Source: Geodermatophilus obscurus (GTDB lineage: Bacteria > Actinomycetota > Actinomycetes > Mycobacteriales > Geodermatophilaceae). From it: a stretch of 64,000 nt of DNA. The stretch's first letter is position 1, and every line of letters begins with the position of its first letter. This document shows, piece after piece, positions 32,911-41,274 of this stretch. The DNA lies in contig NZ_FOWE01000009.1 in NCBI RefSeq assembly GCF_900115395.1, forward strand, positions 206,477 through 270,476, given 5' to 3'. Below the pieces are notes generated by a model. It had not been told where the DNA came from and did no database searches. It saw nothing but the letters and a program-made list of their open reading frames with translations. A program made the position numbers and the translations under genes.

Positions 32911-34658
32911 CGGGCCCGGTCGACGGTGCCCCGCCGAACGGGCTTCAGCCACCGGTGCTCCTGGTCGTCGGCGGGGACCCGCGGGACGTGTCGGTCACGG
33001 CCGCGGCCCTGGAGCACCGGTTCGCGCCGGACTACCGGGTGCTGACCGCCTGCTCGGCCGCGGCCGCGCGGGCCGAGCTCGGGCGCCTGTCGCGAGCCGG
33101 GCGACAGCTCGCCCTCGTGGCCACGGACCTGCACCTCCCCGACGGCGACGGCGTCGTGCTCCTCCAGCAGGCCGCGGACCTGCACCGCGGAGCCGCCCGC
33201 CTGCTGCTCTTCGACGTGGACGAGCACCACACCCGGATCCCGTTCGGCGAGCTGCCCGCCCTGCAGCGCGCCAGCGCGCTGGGCCAGATCGACGCCTGGA
33301 TGGTGAAGGGCTGGGTCAACCCCGAGGAGTGGCTCTACCCCCGGGTGCAGGAGGCCCTCAGCGCGTGGTCGAGGGCGCACCGGCCCAGCCACGTGGTCTA
33401 CCGGATCGTGGGCGACGAGTGGGATCCGCGCTGCCACGACGTCCGGGACGGGCTGACGGTCAACGGCGTGCCGTTCCTCTTCCACCCGCAGGACAGCGAC
33501 GCCGGTCGCCGGCTCGTGCGCGACCACGGGCTGGACGTCGGACGGCTGCCGGCGGTGATCCGCCACGACGGATCGGTGCTGTACCGGCCGTCGATGGTCG
33601 AGCTGGCCGTCTCCCACGGCATCCGGATCCGGCCCTCCGCCGAGGACTACGACCTGGTCGTCCTCGGCGCCGGGCCGGCCGGGCTGGCCGCCGCCGTCTA
33701 CGGCGCGTCCGAGGGGTTGCGCACCCTGGTGCTGGAGGAGCGGGCCATCGGGGGGCAGGCCGGCACCAGCTCCATGATCCGCAACTACCTCGGGTTCCCC
33801 GGGGGCATCGGCGGCGGCGAGTTGGCCCACCGCGCCTGGCAACAGGCCACGCTGCTCGGCGCCGAGTTCGTCTTCACCCACCAGGTGACCGCGTTGAGCG
33901 GCGACGGCGACGGCGACCGGCACGTGCTCGGCTTCCACGACGGCGGTTCCGTGGCGGCCCGGGCCGTGGTCCTCGCTGCCGGCGTCCGCTACCGGCGTCT
34001 GGGCATCCCCGACCTGGACCGGCTGACCGGTGCCGGCGTCTTCTACGGCGCCGCCGGGGTGACGGCGCTGGCGGTCGCCGGCGAGGAGGTCTACGTCGTC
34101 GGCGGGGCCAACTCCGCCGGGCAGGCCGCCCTCCACCTCGCCCGGTACGCAGCACGGGTCACCCTGCTGGTGCGCGGCGGGTCCCTGGCCGCCGGCATGT
34201 CCCACTACCTCGTCCGGCAGGTCGAGGTCACGCCCAACGTCGAGGTCCGACTGCACACGCAGGTGGTGGGCGGCCGTGGCGGCAGCCGGTTGGAGGGCCT
34301 GACCCTGCAGGACCGGCGGACGCGCCGGACGGAGGAGGTGCCCGCGGCGGCCGTCTTCGTCATGGTCGGCGCCGAGCCGCGCACCGACTGGCTCGCCCCC
34401 GCGGTCCGCCTCGACGAGCACGGCTTCGTGCTCACCGGCCGTGACGTCCCCGCCTGCGACTGGCCGCTGGTCCGGGACCCGTATCCGTTCGAGACGAGCC
34501 GCCCCGGTGTCTTCGCCGCCGGCGACGTCCGCTACGGCTCGGTCAAGCGGGTCGCCGGCGCCGTCGGCGAGGGCTCGGTGACCGTCGGGTCCGTCCACCG
34601 CTACCTGACCGATCTCGCCGCCGACGCTGAGCGGGCGAGGAAGTCGGCGTCCGCGTGA
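32907..34658 (+). CDS. Receiver / thioredoxin-like / thioredoxin-reductase-like fusion protein
   Basis: A 583-aa three-part protein. Residues 15-150 form a CheY-like receiver with a likely phospho-Asp (ATDLHLPDGDG, Asp74) and a conserved Lys (MVKG, Lys134). Residues 160-245 look like a thioredoxin/glutaredoxin fold (VVYRIVGDEWDPRCHDV, LPAVIRHDGSVLYRP) with one Cys. From about 250 it is a two-dinucleotide flavoprotein: LVVLGAGPAGLAAAVYGAS for FAD and VYVVGGANSAGQAALHLARY for NAD(P)H. Where thioredoxin reductases have CxxC before the NADPH motif, this has FYGAAGVTAL, so classical disulfide reduction is unlikely. Similar fusions occur in other actinobacteria. The GTG overlaps the MFS stop. Confidence 0.85.
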   Translation: MTGPVDGAPPNGLQPPVLLVVGGDPRDVSVTAAALEHRFAPDYRVLTACSAAAARAELGRLSRAGRQLALVATDLHLPDGDGVVLLQQAADLHRGAARLLLFDVDEHHTRIPFGELPALQRASALGQIDAWMVKGWVNPEEWLYPRVQEALSAWSRAHRPSHVVYRIVGDEWDPRCHDVRDGLTVNGVPFLFHPQDSDAGRRLVRDHGLDVGRLPAVIRHDGSVLYRPSMVELAVSHGIRIRPSAEDYDLVVLGAGPAGLAAAVYGASEGLRTLVLEERAIGGQAGTSSMIRNYLGFPGGIGGGELAHRAWQQATLLGAEFVFTHQVTALSGDGDGDRHVLGFHDGGSVAARAVVLAAGVRYRRLGIPDLDRLTGAGVFYGAAGVTALAVAGEEVYVVGGANSAGQAALHLARYAARVTLLVRGGSLAAGMSHYLVRQVEVTPNVEVRLHTQVVGGRGGSRLEGLTLQDRRTRRTEEVPAAAVFVMVGAEPRTDWLAPAVRLDEHGFVLTGRDVPACDWPLVRDPYPFETSRPGVFAAGDVRYGSVKRVAGAVGEGSVTVGSVHRYLTDLAADAERARKSASA

Positions 34659-34676
34659 ACCGCCCGGGTCCACGGG

Positions 34677-35288
34677 TCATGCGGCCGTCGCCGGCTCGAC
34701 GCCGAATGCCACCAGCACGGTCTCGACGACGGAGTCGACGTACTCACTCGTGATGGGGTCGCGGGTGATCAGCAGCCGCGTCCAGATCGGGCCGATGAGC
34801 AGGTCGATGAGGAGTTCCTGGTCCCCCGTCGGGGCGAGTTCACCGCGGGCGATCGCCAGCGCCAGGACGCGCCGGTAGGCCTGCCGGCGGGTGTGGATGA
34901 CCGTGAACAGCAGGTCGGTGATCTCGGGGTGGTGACCGGCCTCGCGTAGCAGCCGGGGCACGAACTGCCCGTGACCGCGCGCGAACGTGTCCACCGCGGC
35001 GTGCAGCAACGCGTGCAGGTCACCGCGCAGGGTGCCGGAGTCCGGCACGTCGACACTCTGCAGGGCGAGCCGCTCGACCCCGGCGGCGGCGACCGCGGCC
35101 TTCGACGGCCACCGGCGCAGGATCGTGGTCTTGGCCACGCCACTACGCGCGGCGAGCTCGTCGAGGGTCAGGCCGGCGTAGCCGTGCGAGGCGAGCAGGG
35201 CGAGGACCTCGTTGAGGATGCGGGCGTCGAGGGTGGGGTCCCGGGGCCGGCCACGGGCCGAAGCCGCGGGGCCTCTGCCATGCGCCAT
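34677..35288 (-). CDS. TetR/AcrR family regulator
   Basis: A 203-aa repressor-type protein. The N-terminal helix-turn-helix reads YAGLTLDELAARSGVAKTTILRRWPSKAAV (about residues 38-67), followed by an all-helical ligand domain resembling TetR_C-type domains (PRLLREAGHHPEITDLLFTV, GPIWTRLLITRDPI). The ATG at 35288 opens the gene; its upstream region contains three inverted repeats and unusual AT-rich tracts, likely its own operators. It converges on the MFS-flavoprotein operon, which is a candidate target only if similar repeats exist there; none was seen. Confidence 0.9.
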   Translation of the reverse strand: MAHGRGPAASARGRPRDPTLDARILNEVLALLASHGYAGLTLDELAARSGVAKTTILRRWPSKAAVAAAGVERLALQSVDVPDSGTLRGDLHALLHAAVDTFARGHGQFVPRLLREAGHHPEITDLLFTVIHTRRQAYRRVLALAIARGELAPTGDQELLIDLLIGPIWTRLLITRDPITSEYVDSVVETVLVAFGVEPATAA

Positions 35289-35639
35289 GACCGACGACCT
35301 CTCGTTTCGAAACTTCCGGACAGGAAGTTGCAGGTCACAGGGTACTCGACACCTTTTTGGCCTTTTTACGCAACTGATGGTTGCGCAAAGAAGCGAGGCG
35401 GGACTACGGTGCCGTCATCGCAACCGCCTCGGTCAGAGGCCGTCTCGCGATCGCCGGGAGGTACGTGACGTCCGCCAGCACATCGGCCACTCCGGTCGCT
35501 GACCGCGGCGGGTGTCGGCTCCGCCGGGACACGGTGCCGGGGGCCCGTCCGGCCGTCTGACCGCGCGGCGAACGAGCCGATCCGGCTCGGGCGGACTGCG
35601 CATCACGGGGGAAGAGCACATGCCCTGTGAGGAGGAGAC
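35289..35639. promoter_or_regulatory. tetR promoter/operator region with three inverted repeats
   Basis: GTTTCGAAAC (35304-35313), AACTTCCGGACAGGAAGTT (35311-35329, 7-bp arms) and CGCAACTGATGGTTGCG (35369-35385, 6-bp arms) lie upstream of the tetR start. Between the last two is an AT-rich stretch with two TTTTT tracts (35353-35367), exceptional in this DNA. The rest, to the DUF4389 start at 35640, shows nothing recognisable apart from a GAGGAGGAG ribosome site. Confidence 0.55.
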
Positions 35640-36398
35640 GTGACGGAGAACCGAACGCCCTACCCGGTCCGCGTGGACGCGTCGCTGGACGCGCCCTCCC
35701 GCGGGCTGTGGCTGGTCAAGTGGCTGCTGCTGATCCCGCACCTCGTCGTGCTGGCCTTCCTGTGGCTGGCCTTCTGGGTGGTCGGCGTGATCGCGTTCTT
35801 CGCGATCCTCTTCACCGGGCGCTATCCCCGGTCGCTGTTCGACTTCAACGTCGGCGTAATGCGCTGGTCCTGGCGGGTGCACTACTACGGCTACGGGGCC
35901 AACGGCTCCGACCGCTATCCCCCGTTCACCCTCGCCGAGGTCCCGGACTATCCGGCGCACCTGGACGTCGCCTATCCGGGACGACTCTCCCGTGGCCTGA
36001 TCTTCGTCAAGTGGCTGCTCGCGATCCCGCACTACCTCGTGCTCGCGGTCTTCGTCGGGGGCGGGCTGTGGCTGACCACCCGGAACGGAACGGAGAACGG
36101 CTGGAACGACGCCTGGAGCGCCGGTGGGGGTCTGGTCGGCCTCCTGGTGCTGATCGCGGCGATCGTGCTGCTGTTCACCGGCCGCTACCCCGAACCGCTC
36201 TACGACTTCGTCCTCGGCATGGACCGGTGGGCGCTGCGGGTGGCCGCCTACACGGCGCTGATGACCGACCGCTATCCGCCGTTCCGGCTCGACCTCGGCG
36301 GCACCGACCCCGGCTCGATCCCTGTCGAGCCCCCCGGACCGCCGCCCACCGGGATGCCGGCCGCGCCGCCGCCGACTCCGGCCACCCCCGCGCGCTGA
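35640..36398 (+). CDS. DUF4389 membrane protein (copy 1)
   Basis: A 252-aa protein built from two similar halves, each with a hydrophobic VKWLL(L/A)IPH helix followed by FTGRYP and a [14 protein letters not shown] / [14 protein letters not shown] segment, then TDRYPPF. This is the internal duplication of DUF4389. About four to six transmembrane segments are visible and the C-terminus is Pro-rich. GTG 35640 is preceded by GAGGAGGAG. A close paralogue, with the same order of motifs, lies at 61476-62240 on the other strand. Function unknown. Confidence 0.88.
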   Translation: MTENRTPYPVRVDASLDAPSRGLWLVKWLLLIPHLVVLAFLWLAFWVVGVIAFFAILFTGRYPRSLFDFNVGVMRWSWRVHYYGYGANGSDRYPPFTLAEVPDYPAHLDVAYPGRLSRGLIFVKWLLAIPHYLVLAVFVGGGLWLTTRNGTENGWNDAWSAGGGLVGLLVLIAAIVLLFTGRYPEPLYDFVLGMDRWALRVAAYTALMTDRYPPFRLDLGGTDPGSIPVEPPGPPPTGMPAAPPPTPATPAR

Positions 36399-36519
36399 CT
36401 GCGTGGGGACCGCCCGTCGCCCGAGGTGTCGATCCCTCGGGCGGCGGGTTCCGGAGGCGACGTCACCGCGGCAGCCTGGCCGCGGTGACGCGCCCTTGGC
36501 GTCCACCGGCGTGCGGGGC

Positions 36520-36725
36520 GACCGGCTTCACGACCGACGACTCGTGGGTCGACGTCCTCGGGGCCGTCGACGAACGCGGGCGGATCCGGCAGTCGCGCGG
36601 AGTCACGCCGTCGCCGGGGCTCCACACGCCGGGCCGGATCTGGCAACACACCCGCGGCTCGGCGCTGTTGGGCCGGGTGGGAACGACGCCGCCTTCCTCA
36701 CCGAGTGCATCGCGGCCCGGTGCAG
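36520..36725 (+). pseudogene. Remnant of a flavin-containing monooxygenase / FAD oxidoreductase C-terminus
   Basis: Frame 2 reads DDSWVDVLGAVDERGRIRQS, RGVTPSPGLHTPGRIWQHTR and GSALLGRV, then the next frame continues GNDAAFLTECIAAR after a one-base loss near 36681. This matches the usual C-terminal end of CzcO-type flavoproteins (RGVxxxPGLYxxGxxxQxxRGSALLGxVxxDAxxLxxxI). No N-terminal FAD or NADPH domain precedes it, so only a fragment survives. Confidence 0.6.
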
Positions 36726-36803
36726 CACGAGCGGCCGACGGCCGTGATCGCTGCCGGTCGCGTCCCCGTCGGCGCACGATGCCTCGGCGGGCTGCGCACC
36801 CCG

Positions 36804-37193
36804 GTGCTCTGGGGCGTGGCGTGGGGCTGCCTCCCGGCCGCGTCGCCGCTGGCGTTCCCCTGGCTCGACGCGGCCACCGTCTACGCGCTCGGGCTGGCGA
36901 TGACCGCCGCCGTCTACATCGGGTTCGCCGTCGCTGACGGGCGGAGCACCGTGATCGCCGTCGAGGTCTGCATCGCGTCGGTGTTCGTCGTCCTCGCGGC
37001 GGTCGGGGTGACCGGGCCGGCGTGGGTGCTCGTGGCCGGGCTGGCCGGCCACGGGGTCAAGGACCTCTGGCAGCACCGCACCGGGTTCGTGTCCGGCACC
37101 CGCTGGTGGCCGCCGTTCTGCGCCAGCGTCGACGTCGTCGCCGCCGCCCTCATCGCCGTCACGATCCTCGCGGACGTGCAGGTGGGATGGTGA
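36804..37193 (+). CDS. Hypothetical membrane protein, about 129 aa
   Basis: The protein has four hydrophobic segments (VLWGVAWGCLPAASPLAFPW, YALGLAMTAAVYIGFAVADG, VCIASVFVVLAAVGVTG and ASVDVVAAALIAVTILADV) and a conserved-looking loop GHGVKDLWQHRTGFVSGTRWWPPFCA. No family is named with confidence. The frame opens at GTG 36705, inside the pseudogene remnant; GTG 36804, just before the first helix, is taken as the start but there is no clear ribosome site, so the N-terminus is uncertain. Confidence 0.6.
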   Translation: MLWGVAWGCLPAASPLAFPWLDAATVYALGLAMTAAVYIGFAVADGRSTVIAVEVCIASVFVVLAAVGVTGPAWVLVAGLAGHGVKDLWQHRTGFVSGTRWWPPFCASVDVVAAALIAVTILADVQVGW

Positions 37194-37592
37194 ACGCTTC
37201 CCGGGCGGCTGGTGCTCACGAGCGGTCCGCTCGTCGTCGTTGCTCCCGCTGACCGAGAGCTACCGCGCGATGGACGAGCGCCTCGGGCCCCTCATACTCC
37301 CCGTGGCACGTGCTGGCGAACAGCATGCCCAGTAGCAGCGCGGGCGGGTCGCGGCCCAGGAGTTCGTCGGCTCGCGCGGGTCCTGGGTGATGCGGAGGGG
37401 CGCCCCCCCGATCCTGCCGCACGCGACTCCGCCCCGATCTCTCCTGCGGCCACGGTGCTGCTCCCGCGGCGTTGCGCCGGGCACCCAGGACACCGTCCAC
37501 GGTCGGCGGCTGTCCGCAGTCCCCGCCGGAGCCTGCGACCGCAGCGCCGTCTGTCGGGATCGGTCACGGTCCGCGAACGGATGACAGGTGAG
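37194..37592. other. Gene-poor stretch with a repair-gene fragment
   Basis: No intact gene is supported. It holds a degraded copy of the HhH-GPD N-terminal coding region (37315-37396) and otherwise unremarkable GC-rich sequence up to the CPBP protease stop. Confidence 0.5.
37315..37396 (-). pseudogene. Fragment of the HhH-GPD repair gene (copy 2)
   Basis: About 80 bp closely resemble 31266-31344 inside the HhH-GPD gene at 30757-31353 (shared GAACAGCATGCCCAG, GCGGGTCGCGGCC and GTCCTGGGTGA). Translated on the minus strand it gives RITQDPRE in one frame and ADELLGRDPPALLLGMLF in the next, because of a 2-bp insertion near 37373. No downstream part of the gene is present. Confidence 0.7.
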
Positions 37593-38513
37593 CTACAGGT
37601 TCGTCCAGGCCAGCGTCAGGGCGGAGAAGATGACCATGTCCTGCAGCCAGTGGATGCCCCAAGCCCACCTCGAACCGCCGGTCTCCACCATGCTCTTGGC
37701 CAGCAGCACACCGAGGAAGCCCGCCAGCAGCACGCCGGAGGTGCCGGGCGGGTTGCCGTGGTAGTGAGCCAGGCCGAACAGCAGCCCGGTGGCCACCAGC
37801 GCACCGCGATCGCCGATCACCGACGGCAGTACGGCGAGCGGCACGTTCCGGTAGCCGAACTCCTCGTTGGCGGTGTTGGTCGCGGCCAGCAACGCGACGA
37901 GCGGCAGGGACCACAGCAGCACGGTCGGGTCGCCGAACCTCGAACCGAGGGCGAACCACATGGCCGTGGCCGTGCCGATGGTGATCCCGAACGCCCAGAG
38001 AGCGCCCAGCCGGCGCCAGGCCGGACGCATGCCGGCCGTGTAGACGCCGGCTCCGGCGCGCACCCGGTCGTCGCCGGCCCGCAGTCGCAGTGCGGTACGC
38101 CCCAGCCGGCCCGGTCCGAGGACGACCAGCAACAGCGTCGGGACCAGGAGCAGGGCCTGGACGACGGCGCCGCGGGCGACCCACGGCACCGTGTGCTGCC
38201 AGTCGTCCCAGGCCTGGGTGCTCGTCAGGCCGCCGACGACCAGGTGCCAGCCGGCCGCCATGGCCAGCAGCCAGCGGACCGACGCCTCCAGCACCCGCAG
38301 GCGAGCCGAACGCCGCACGGCCACCAACAGCAGGACGAGCGCCAGGACCTGGGCGACGGGCAGGAACGGCGGCGCCTCCCCGCCCAGCTCGCTGGCGACG
38401 ATCTGCGGCAGGGCGCTGGCCACTCCCAGCGCTCCCCAGAACACGATCGCCACCAGTCGGCCGGTCCCTCCGCGGCCGACGGCGAGCGGTACACGGACCG
38501 GGACCGCGGTCAC
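37593..38513 (-). CDS. CPBP family intramembrane metalloprotease
   Basis: A 306-aa membrane protein with about eight hydrophobic segments and the CPBP (Abi) signature: TANEEFGYRNVPLAVLP (the EExxxR motif), LLFGLAHYHGNPPG (second motif His) and WGIHWLQDMVIFSAL (third His). Such proteins are Rce1-like proteases or immunity/maturation factors. The GTG at 38513 overlaps the stop of the 2TM gene by 4 bp, so it is co-expressed with it under the TetR-type operators at 38808-38855. Confidence 0.88.
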   Translation of the reverse strand: MTAVPVRVPLAVGRGGTGRLVAIVFWGALGVASALPQIVASELGGEAPPFLPVAQVLALVLLLVAVRRSARLRVLEASVRWLLAMAAGWHLVVGGLTSTQAWDDWQHTVPWVARGAVVQALLLVPTLLLVVLGPGRLGRTALRLRAGDDRVRAGAGVYTAGMRPAWRRLGALWAFGITIGTATAMWFALGSRFGDPTVLLWSLPLVALLAATNTANEEFGYRNVPLAVLPSVIGDRGALVATGLLFGLAHYHGNPPGTSGVLLAGFLGVLLAKSMVETGGSRWAWGIHWLQDMVIFSALTLAWTNL

Positions 38514-38788
38514 CGCCCGGGCTCCCGGTCGAGCTCGCGCTGCACAAGCCGCTCCCGGACCCGGCCGAGGTCACCCAGGAGGTCACTCAGGACGTAGGCG
38601 GTGTGCACCGCCAGACCCAGCCCCCAGCCGGCGAGACGCCAGCCCGAGCCGGCGAACCCGCCCGCGGCGACGACCAGCCCGACGTTGACCGCCAGGTAGA
38701 CGAGCCAGTGCAGCGCCAGGCCGAGCTTCTGCCCGACCCGGTGCCGCGCCCGCTGCTCAGCCGTCTGCCGCACCGCGTCCGTCGCCAT
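38510..38788 (-). CDS. 2TM domain-containing protein
   Basis: A 92-aa protein: a basic N-terminus (AEQRARHRVGQKLGLALHWL) leads into two transmembrane helices (LVYLAVNVGLVVAAGGF and GWGLGLAVHTAYVLSDLLG), the layout of the 2TM domain often found on histidine kinases or as stand-alone proteins. ATG 38788 is chosen because GGAGGG lies 6 nt upstream. Upstream lie two GTCAAC-GTTGAC palindromes; it is divergent from a tetR gene and followed by a CPBP protease with a 4-bp overlap. Confidence 0.8.
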   Translation of the reverse strand: MATDAVRQTAEQRARHRVGQKLGLALHWLVYLAVNVGLVVAAGGFAGSGWRLAGWGLGLAVHTAYVLSDLLGDLGRVRERLVQRELDREPGR

Positions 38789-38807
38789 GGCCCCTCCCCA
38801 GTCCGAG

Positions 38808-38855
38808 GTCAACACTGTTGACCGAGTGGACGGAGTCTAGGTCAACGGTGTTGAC
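38808..38855. promoter_or_regulatory. Paired TetR-type operators GTCAAC-N3-GTTGAC
   Basis: GTCAACACTGTTGAC (38808-38822) and GTCAACGGTGTTGAC (38841-38855) have identical 6-bp arms, the first extending to 7, with centres 33 bp apart, about three helical turns on the same face. They lie between the 2TM-CPBP operon and the divergent tetR gene, so the TetR protein probably represses both directions. Confidence 0.75.
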
Positions 38856-38885
38856 TGCGACAAGGGGATGCGAGGAGGAGATGGC

Positions 38886-39599
38886 GTGCCACGGACACAG
38901 CGGGTCACCCGCGACCTGCTGCTCGACACCGCGATGCAGATCGTGGACACCGAGGGCCTCGACGCCCTCACCATGCGCAGGCTGGGCCGGCAGGTGGGCG
39001 CGGATCCCGCGATGGTCTACCGGTCCTTCGCCACCAAGTCGGAGCTGGTCGAGGCCCTCGCCGACCGGCTCTTCGCCCAGGCCCGCGACCGCCGGCCGAG
39101 TTCCGGGCTGCCACCCGCCGGGCAGTGCCGTCCGGCTGAGCTGGAGCAGCTGCGGCTGGTGGCACACGGGATCCGCCGCGCACTGCTGGCGCATCCGGCG
39201 CTGGTGGCGGCGGCGGTGAGGCGCCCACCGCGGCAGGAGGCGACGCTGCGCGGACTCGACGCCGGTCTGGGCGTGCTCCTGGCGGCCGGGCTGGACCCGG
39301 AGGCGGCGGCGAAGGGCTATCAGGCGGTGCTGTTCTACACCCTCGGTTTCGCGGCCATCGAGGCACCGTTCGCGGCCACCCCGGACGGCGGAGTGCAGGA
39401 CCAGGCCGACACGCACGCCGTCCTCACCCGCCTGCCGGCCGACGACTACCCGAACATCGCGGCGACCCTCCCGCACCTGTACGGGCCCGACCTCACCGTC
39501 CAGTTCGACCACGGGCTGCGACTGCTGCTCGCCGGTCTGCGGGCTCAGCTGCCGACGACGGAGGACGGCCGGGAACGGACCGACGGCTGCGACGGCTGA
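38886..39599 (+). CDS. TetR/AcrR family regulator with TetR_C_1-like domain
   Basis: A 237-aa regulator. The helix-turn-helix is LDALTMRRLGRQVGADPAMVYRSFATKSELVEA (about residues 24-56) with the Tet-repressor-like LYRHFxxKxEL pattern, followed by a C-terminal dimer/ligand domain (AAKGYQAVLFYTLGFAAIEA). GTG 38886 is selected since AGGAGG lies 6 nt upstream; an ATG at 38868 lies before that site. The two 15-bp palindromes just upstream are probable autoregulatory operators. The 3' end overlaps the convergent CPBP pseudogene frame. Confidence 0.9.
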   Translation: MPRTQRVTRDLLLDTAMQIVDTEGLDALTMRRLGRQVGADPAMVYRSFATKSELVEALADRLFAQARDRRPSSGLPPAGQCRPAELEQLRLVAHGIRRALLAHPALVAAAVRRPPRQEATLRGLDAGLGVLLAAGLDPEAAAKGYQAVLFYTLGFAAIEAPFAATPDGGVQDQADTHAVLTRLPADDYPNIAATLPHLYGPDLTVQFDHGLRLLLAGLRAQLPTTEDGRERTDGCDG

Positions 39600-40435
39600 G
39601 GAGCCGGGTGCGGAGCCGACTGCCGCCCCCGCGATGACCGACGGCCGAGGTGCAGCAACCAGGCGAAGATCCAGGACGCGACCCAGATGCTGACCACGAA
39701 CCCCGTGAACCCGATCGACGGCATGGCCCGGTAGCTCGGCGTGACGCCGGACAAGGGCAGGTGCCACAGCGCCCACGGCACGCTGACCAGCCCCGCGGCG
39801 CTGACCGGAGGCAGCCGCGCCTCGAGGTGCGCCTGCAGGAACCCCCGCCAGCCCACCTCCTCCCCGACCCCGAAGAAGACCAGGTCGGCGATCCACCAGC
39901 CGACCGGGGGGAGCCCGGCGAACTCCGTGGAGCGACCGAACGCCGACCGGTCGAGGTCGTCCAGCCCTCCCCCCGGACACGAGCACGGCCGCCGGTCCGG
40001 CGACGAGCGACAGGGCCGGCGGCACCAGCAGGACGAACGCCCAGGCCGCCGGCCGCCGTCTCCAGGCGAGGAGACGCCGGCCGATGTCCACCAGCCCTGC
40101 CCGGCCACGGGCGCAGGCGACCACGGTGAGGGCGGCCAGGGCGGGCCCGAGGCTGCCGAGCAGGTGCAGCCACGACCGCGGCGGGCCGGCACCCAGCCCT
40201 GCACCTGGGCGAGCAGCGGCAGCCACGCCGCCCAGCCGAGGGCGAACGCCAGGACGACGAAGGCCGTGACAGGACACCGCTGGACCACCCGTCGCACGTC
40301 ACCCAGGATGGGAGACCGCGCGCCGTCCGCGGCGCCGGAGGCCCGGACCCGACGGACCGTAGGGCCCGGACCGGCTGCCACTGGGCCGGTGGCGTCCGCG
40401 GGTGGTGCGCTCGGGACCGGCGGTGGGTCGGCCAC
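39545..40435 (-). pseudogene. CPBP intramembrane protease gene with two compensating frameshifts
   Basis: The reading frame opens at GTG 40435 and gives a normal first helix (CPVTAFVVLAFALGWAAWLP). It then becomes implausible (Cys/Pro/Ser-rich) between about 40185 and 39970, where the adjacent frame reads a sensible membrane sequence (WLHLLGSLGPALAALTVVAC and PAAWAFVLLVPPALSLVAGP). The original frame resumes with the catalytic GVGEEVGWRGFLQAHLEARL and VPWALWHLPLSG. The shifts map to 40181-40190 (one base missing) and to a CCCCCC run at 39969-39974 (one base extra). This is either a decaying gene or two sequence errors. Confidence 0.7.
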
Positions 40436-40480
40436 CGCGCCGACCCGTCACCGGCCCCGGGCCGACACGCAGGAGGAGCA

Positions 40481-41248
40481 GTGGTCACTTCCCCGGTCCC
40501 CGCGGCCGCCCGCCGCGTCCGGCGTGAGTGGGAGGTGCTGACCGCCACCGGCGAGCGGCCGCACGCCTTCGACGTCGCGATGGTCGGTGACCTCCCGGAG
40601 CCGGCGCGCCGCTGGCTCACCCACGCCATCGCCCCTGGCACCCCGCTGTGGGAGTCGGTGGTGCTCACCATGCGCGGGGAGATCCGCCTCGGCACCTGGC
40701 GTCCGTTCACCGCCCGCCAGGTCCTGGCCCCACCCCGCGGCTTCGTCTGGGCCGCGACGGCCCGCCTGTTCGGCCTGCCGGTGACCGGCTTCGACCGGTA
40801 CAGCTCCGGCACCGGGCAGATGGACTGGCGCCTCGGCGGGCTCGTGCCCGTCATGACCGCCACCGGCCCAGACGTCACGCGCAGCGCAGCCGGCCGCCTC
40901 GCCGGGGAGATGGCGTTGCTGCCGACCACCTTCCGCGCGGCCGCCTGGGCGCCCGGAGCCGACGCCGACCGGACCGTCGTCACCTGGCGGATCGGAGAGC
41001 AGGACGAGAGCGCGGAGCTGCAGGTCGGCCCCGACGGACGGCTGCTCGGCGTCACCATGCAGCGCTGGGGGAACCCGGACGGCGTGCCGTTCGGGCGCCA
41101 TCCCTTCGGTGTCGCGATCGAGGAGGAGCACACCTTCGCCGGCGTGACCATCGGCTGCGTCCTCCGTGCCGGCTGGTGGTGGGGCACCGACCGTCAAGCC
41201 GAGGGCGAGTTCTTCCGCGCCCGGATCACCGGCGCCGACTTCCGCTGA
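40481..41248 (+). CDS. DUF6544-type conserved protein
   Basis: A 255-aa cytosolic protein that resembles the DUF6544 (formerly DUF6920) group: LPEPARRWLTHAIAPGTPLW, ESVVLTMRGEIRLGTWRPFT, ARQVLAPPRGFVWAATARLF, FDRYSSGTGQMDWRLGGLVP, and late VTMQRWGNPDGVPFGRHPFG, VAIEEEHTFAGVTIGCVLRA and GWWWGTD. No enzymatic motif is visible and function is unknown. GTG 40481 has AGGAGG about 5 nt upstream. It stands alone between the CPBP pseudogene and a small membrane-protein gene of opposite orientation. Confidence 0.8.
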   Translation: MVTSPVPAAARRVRREWEVLTATGERPHAFDVAMVGDLPEPARRWLTHAIAPGTPLWESVVLTMRGEIRLGTWRPFTARQVLAPPRGFVWAATARLFGLPVTGFDRYSSGTGQMDWRLGGLVPVMTATGPDVTRSAAGRLAGEMALLPTTFRAAAWAPGADADRTVVTWRIGEQDESAELQVGPDGRLLGVTMQRWGNPDGVPFGRHPFGVAIEEEHTFAGVTIGCVLRAGWWWGTDRQAEGEFFRARITGADFR

Positions 41249-41274
41249 CGGCCTCGCGGGGACGTGCCGGCCGG

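Noticed and set aside
35627..36937. A 436-codon plus-strand frame overlapping the DUF4389 gene
   Set aside because: Its first part is the off-frame reading of DUF4389; only the piece near 36520-36680 resembles a protein, and that is listed as a pseudogene.
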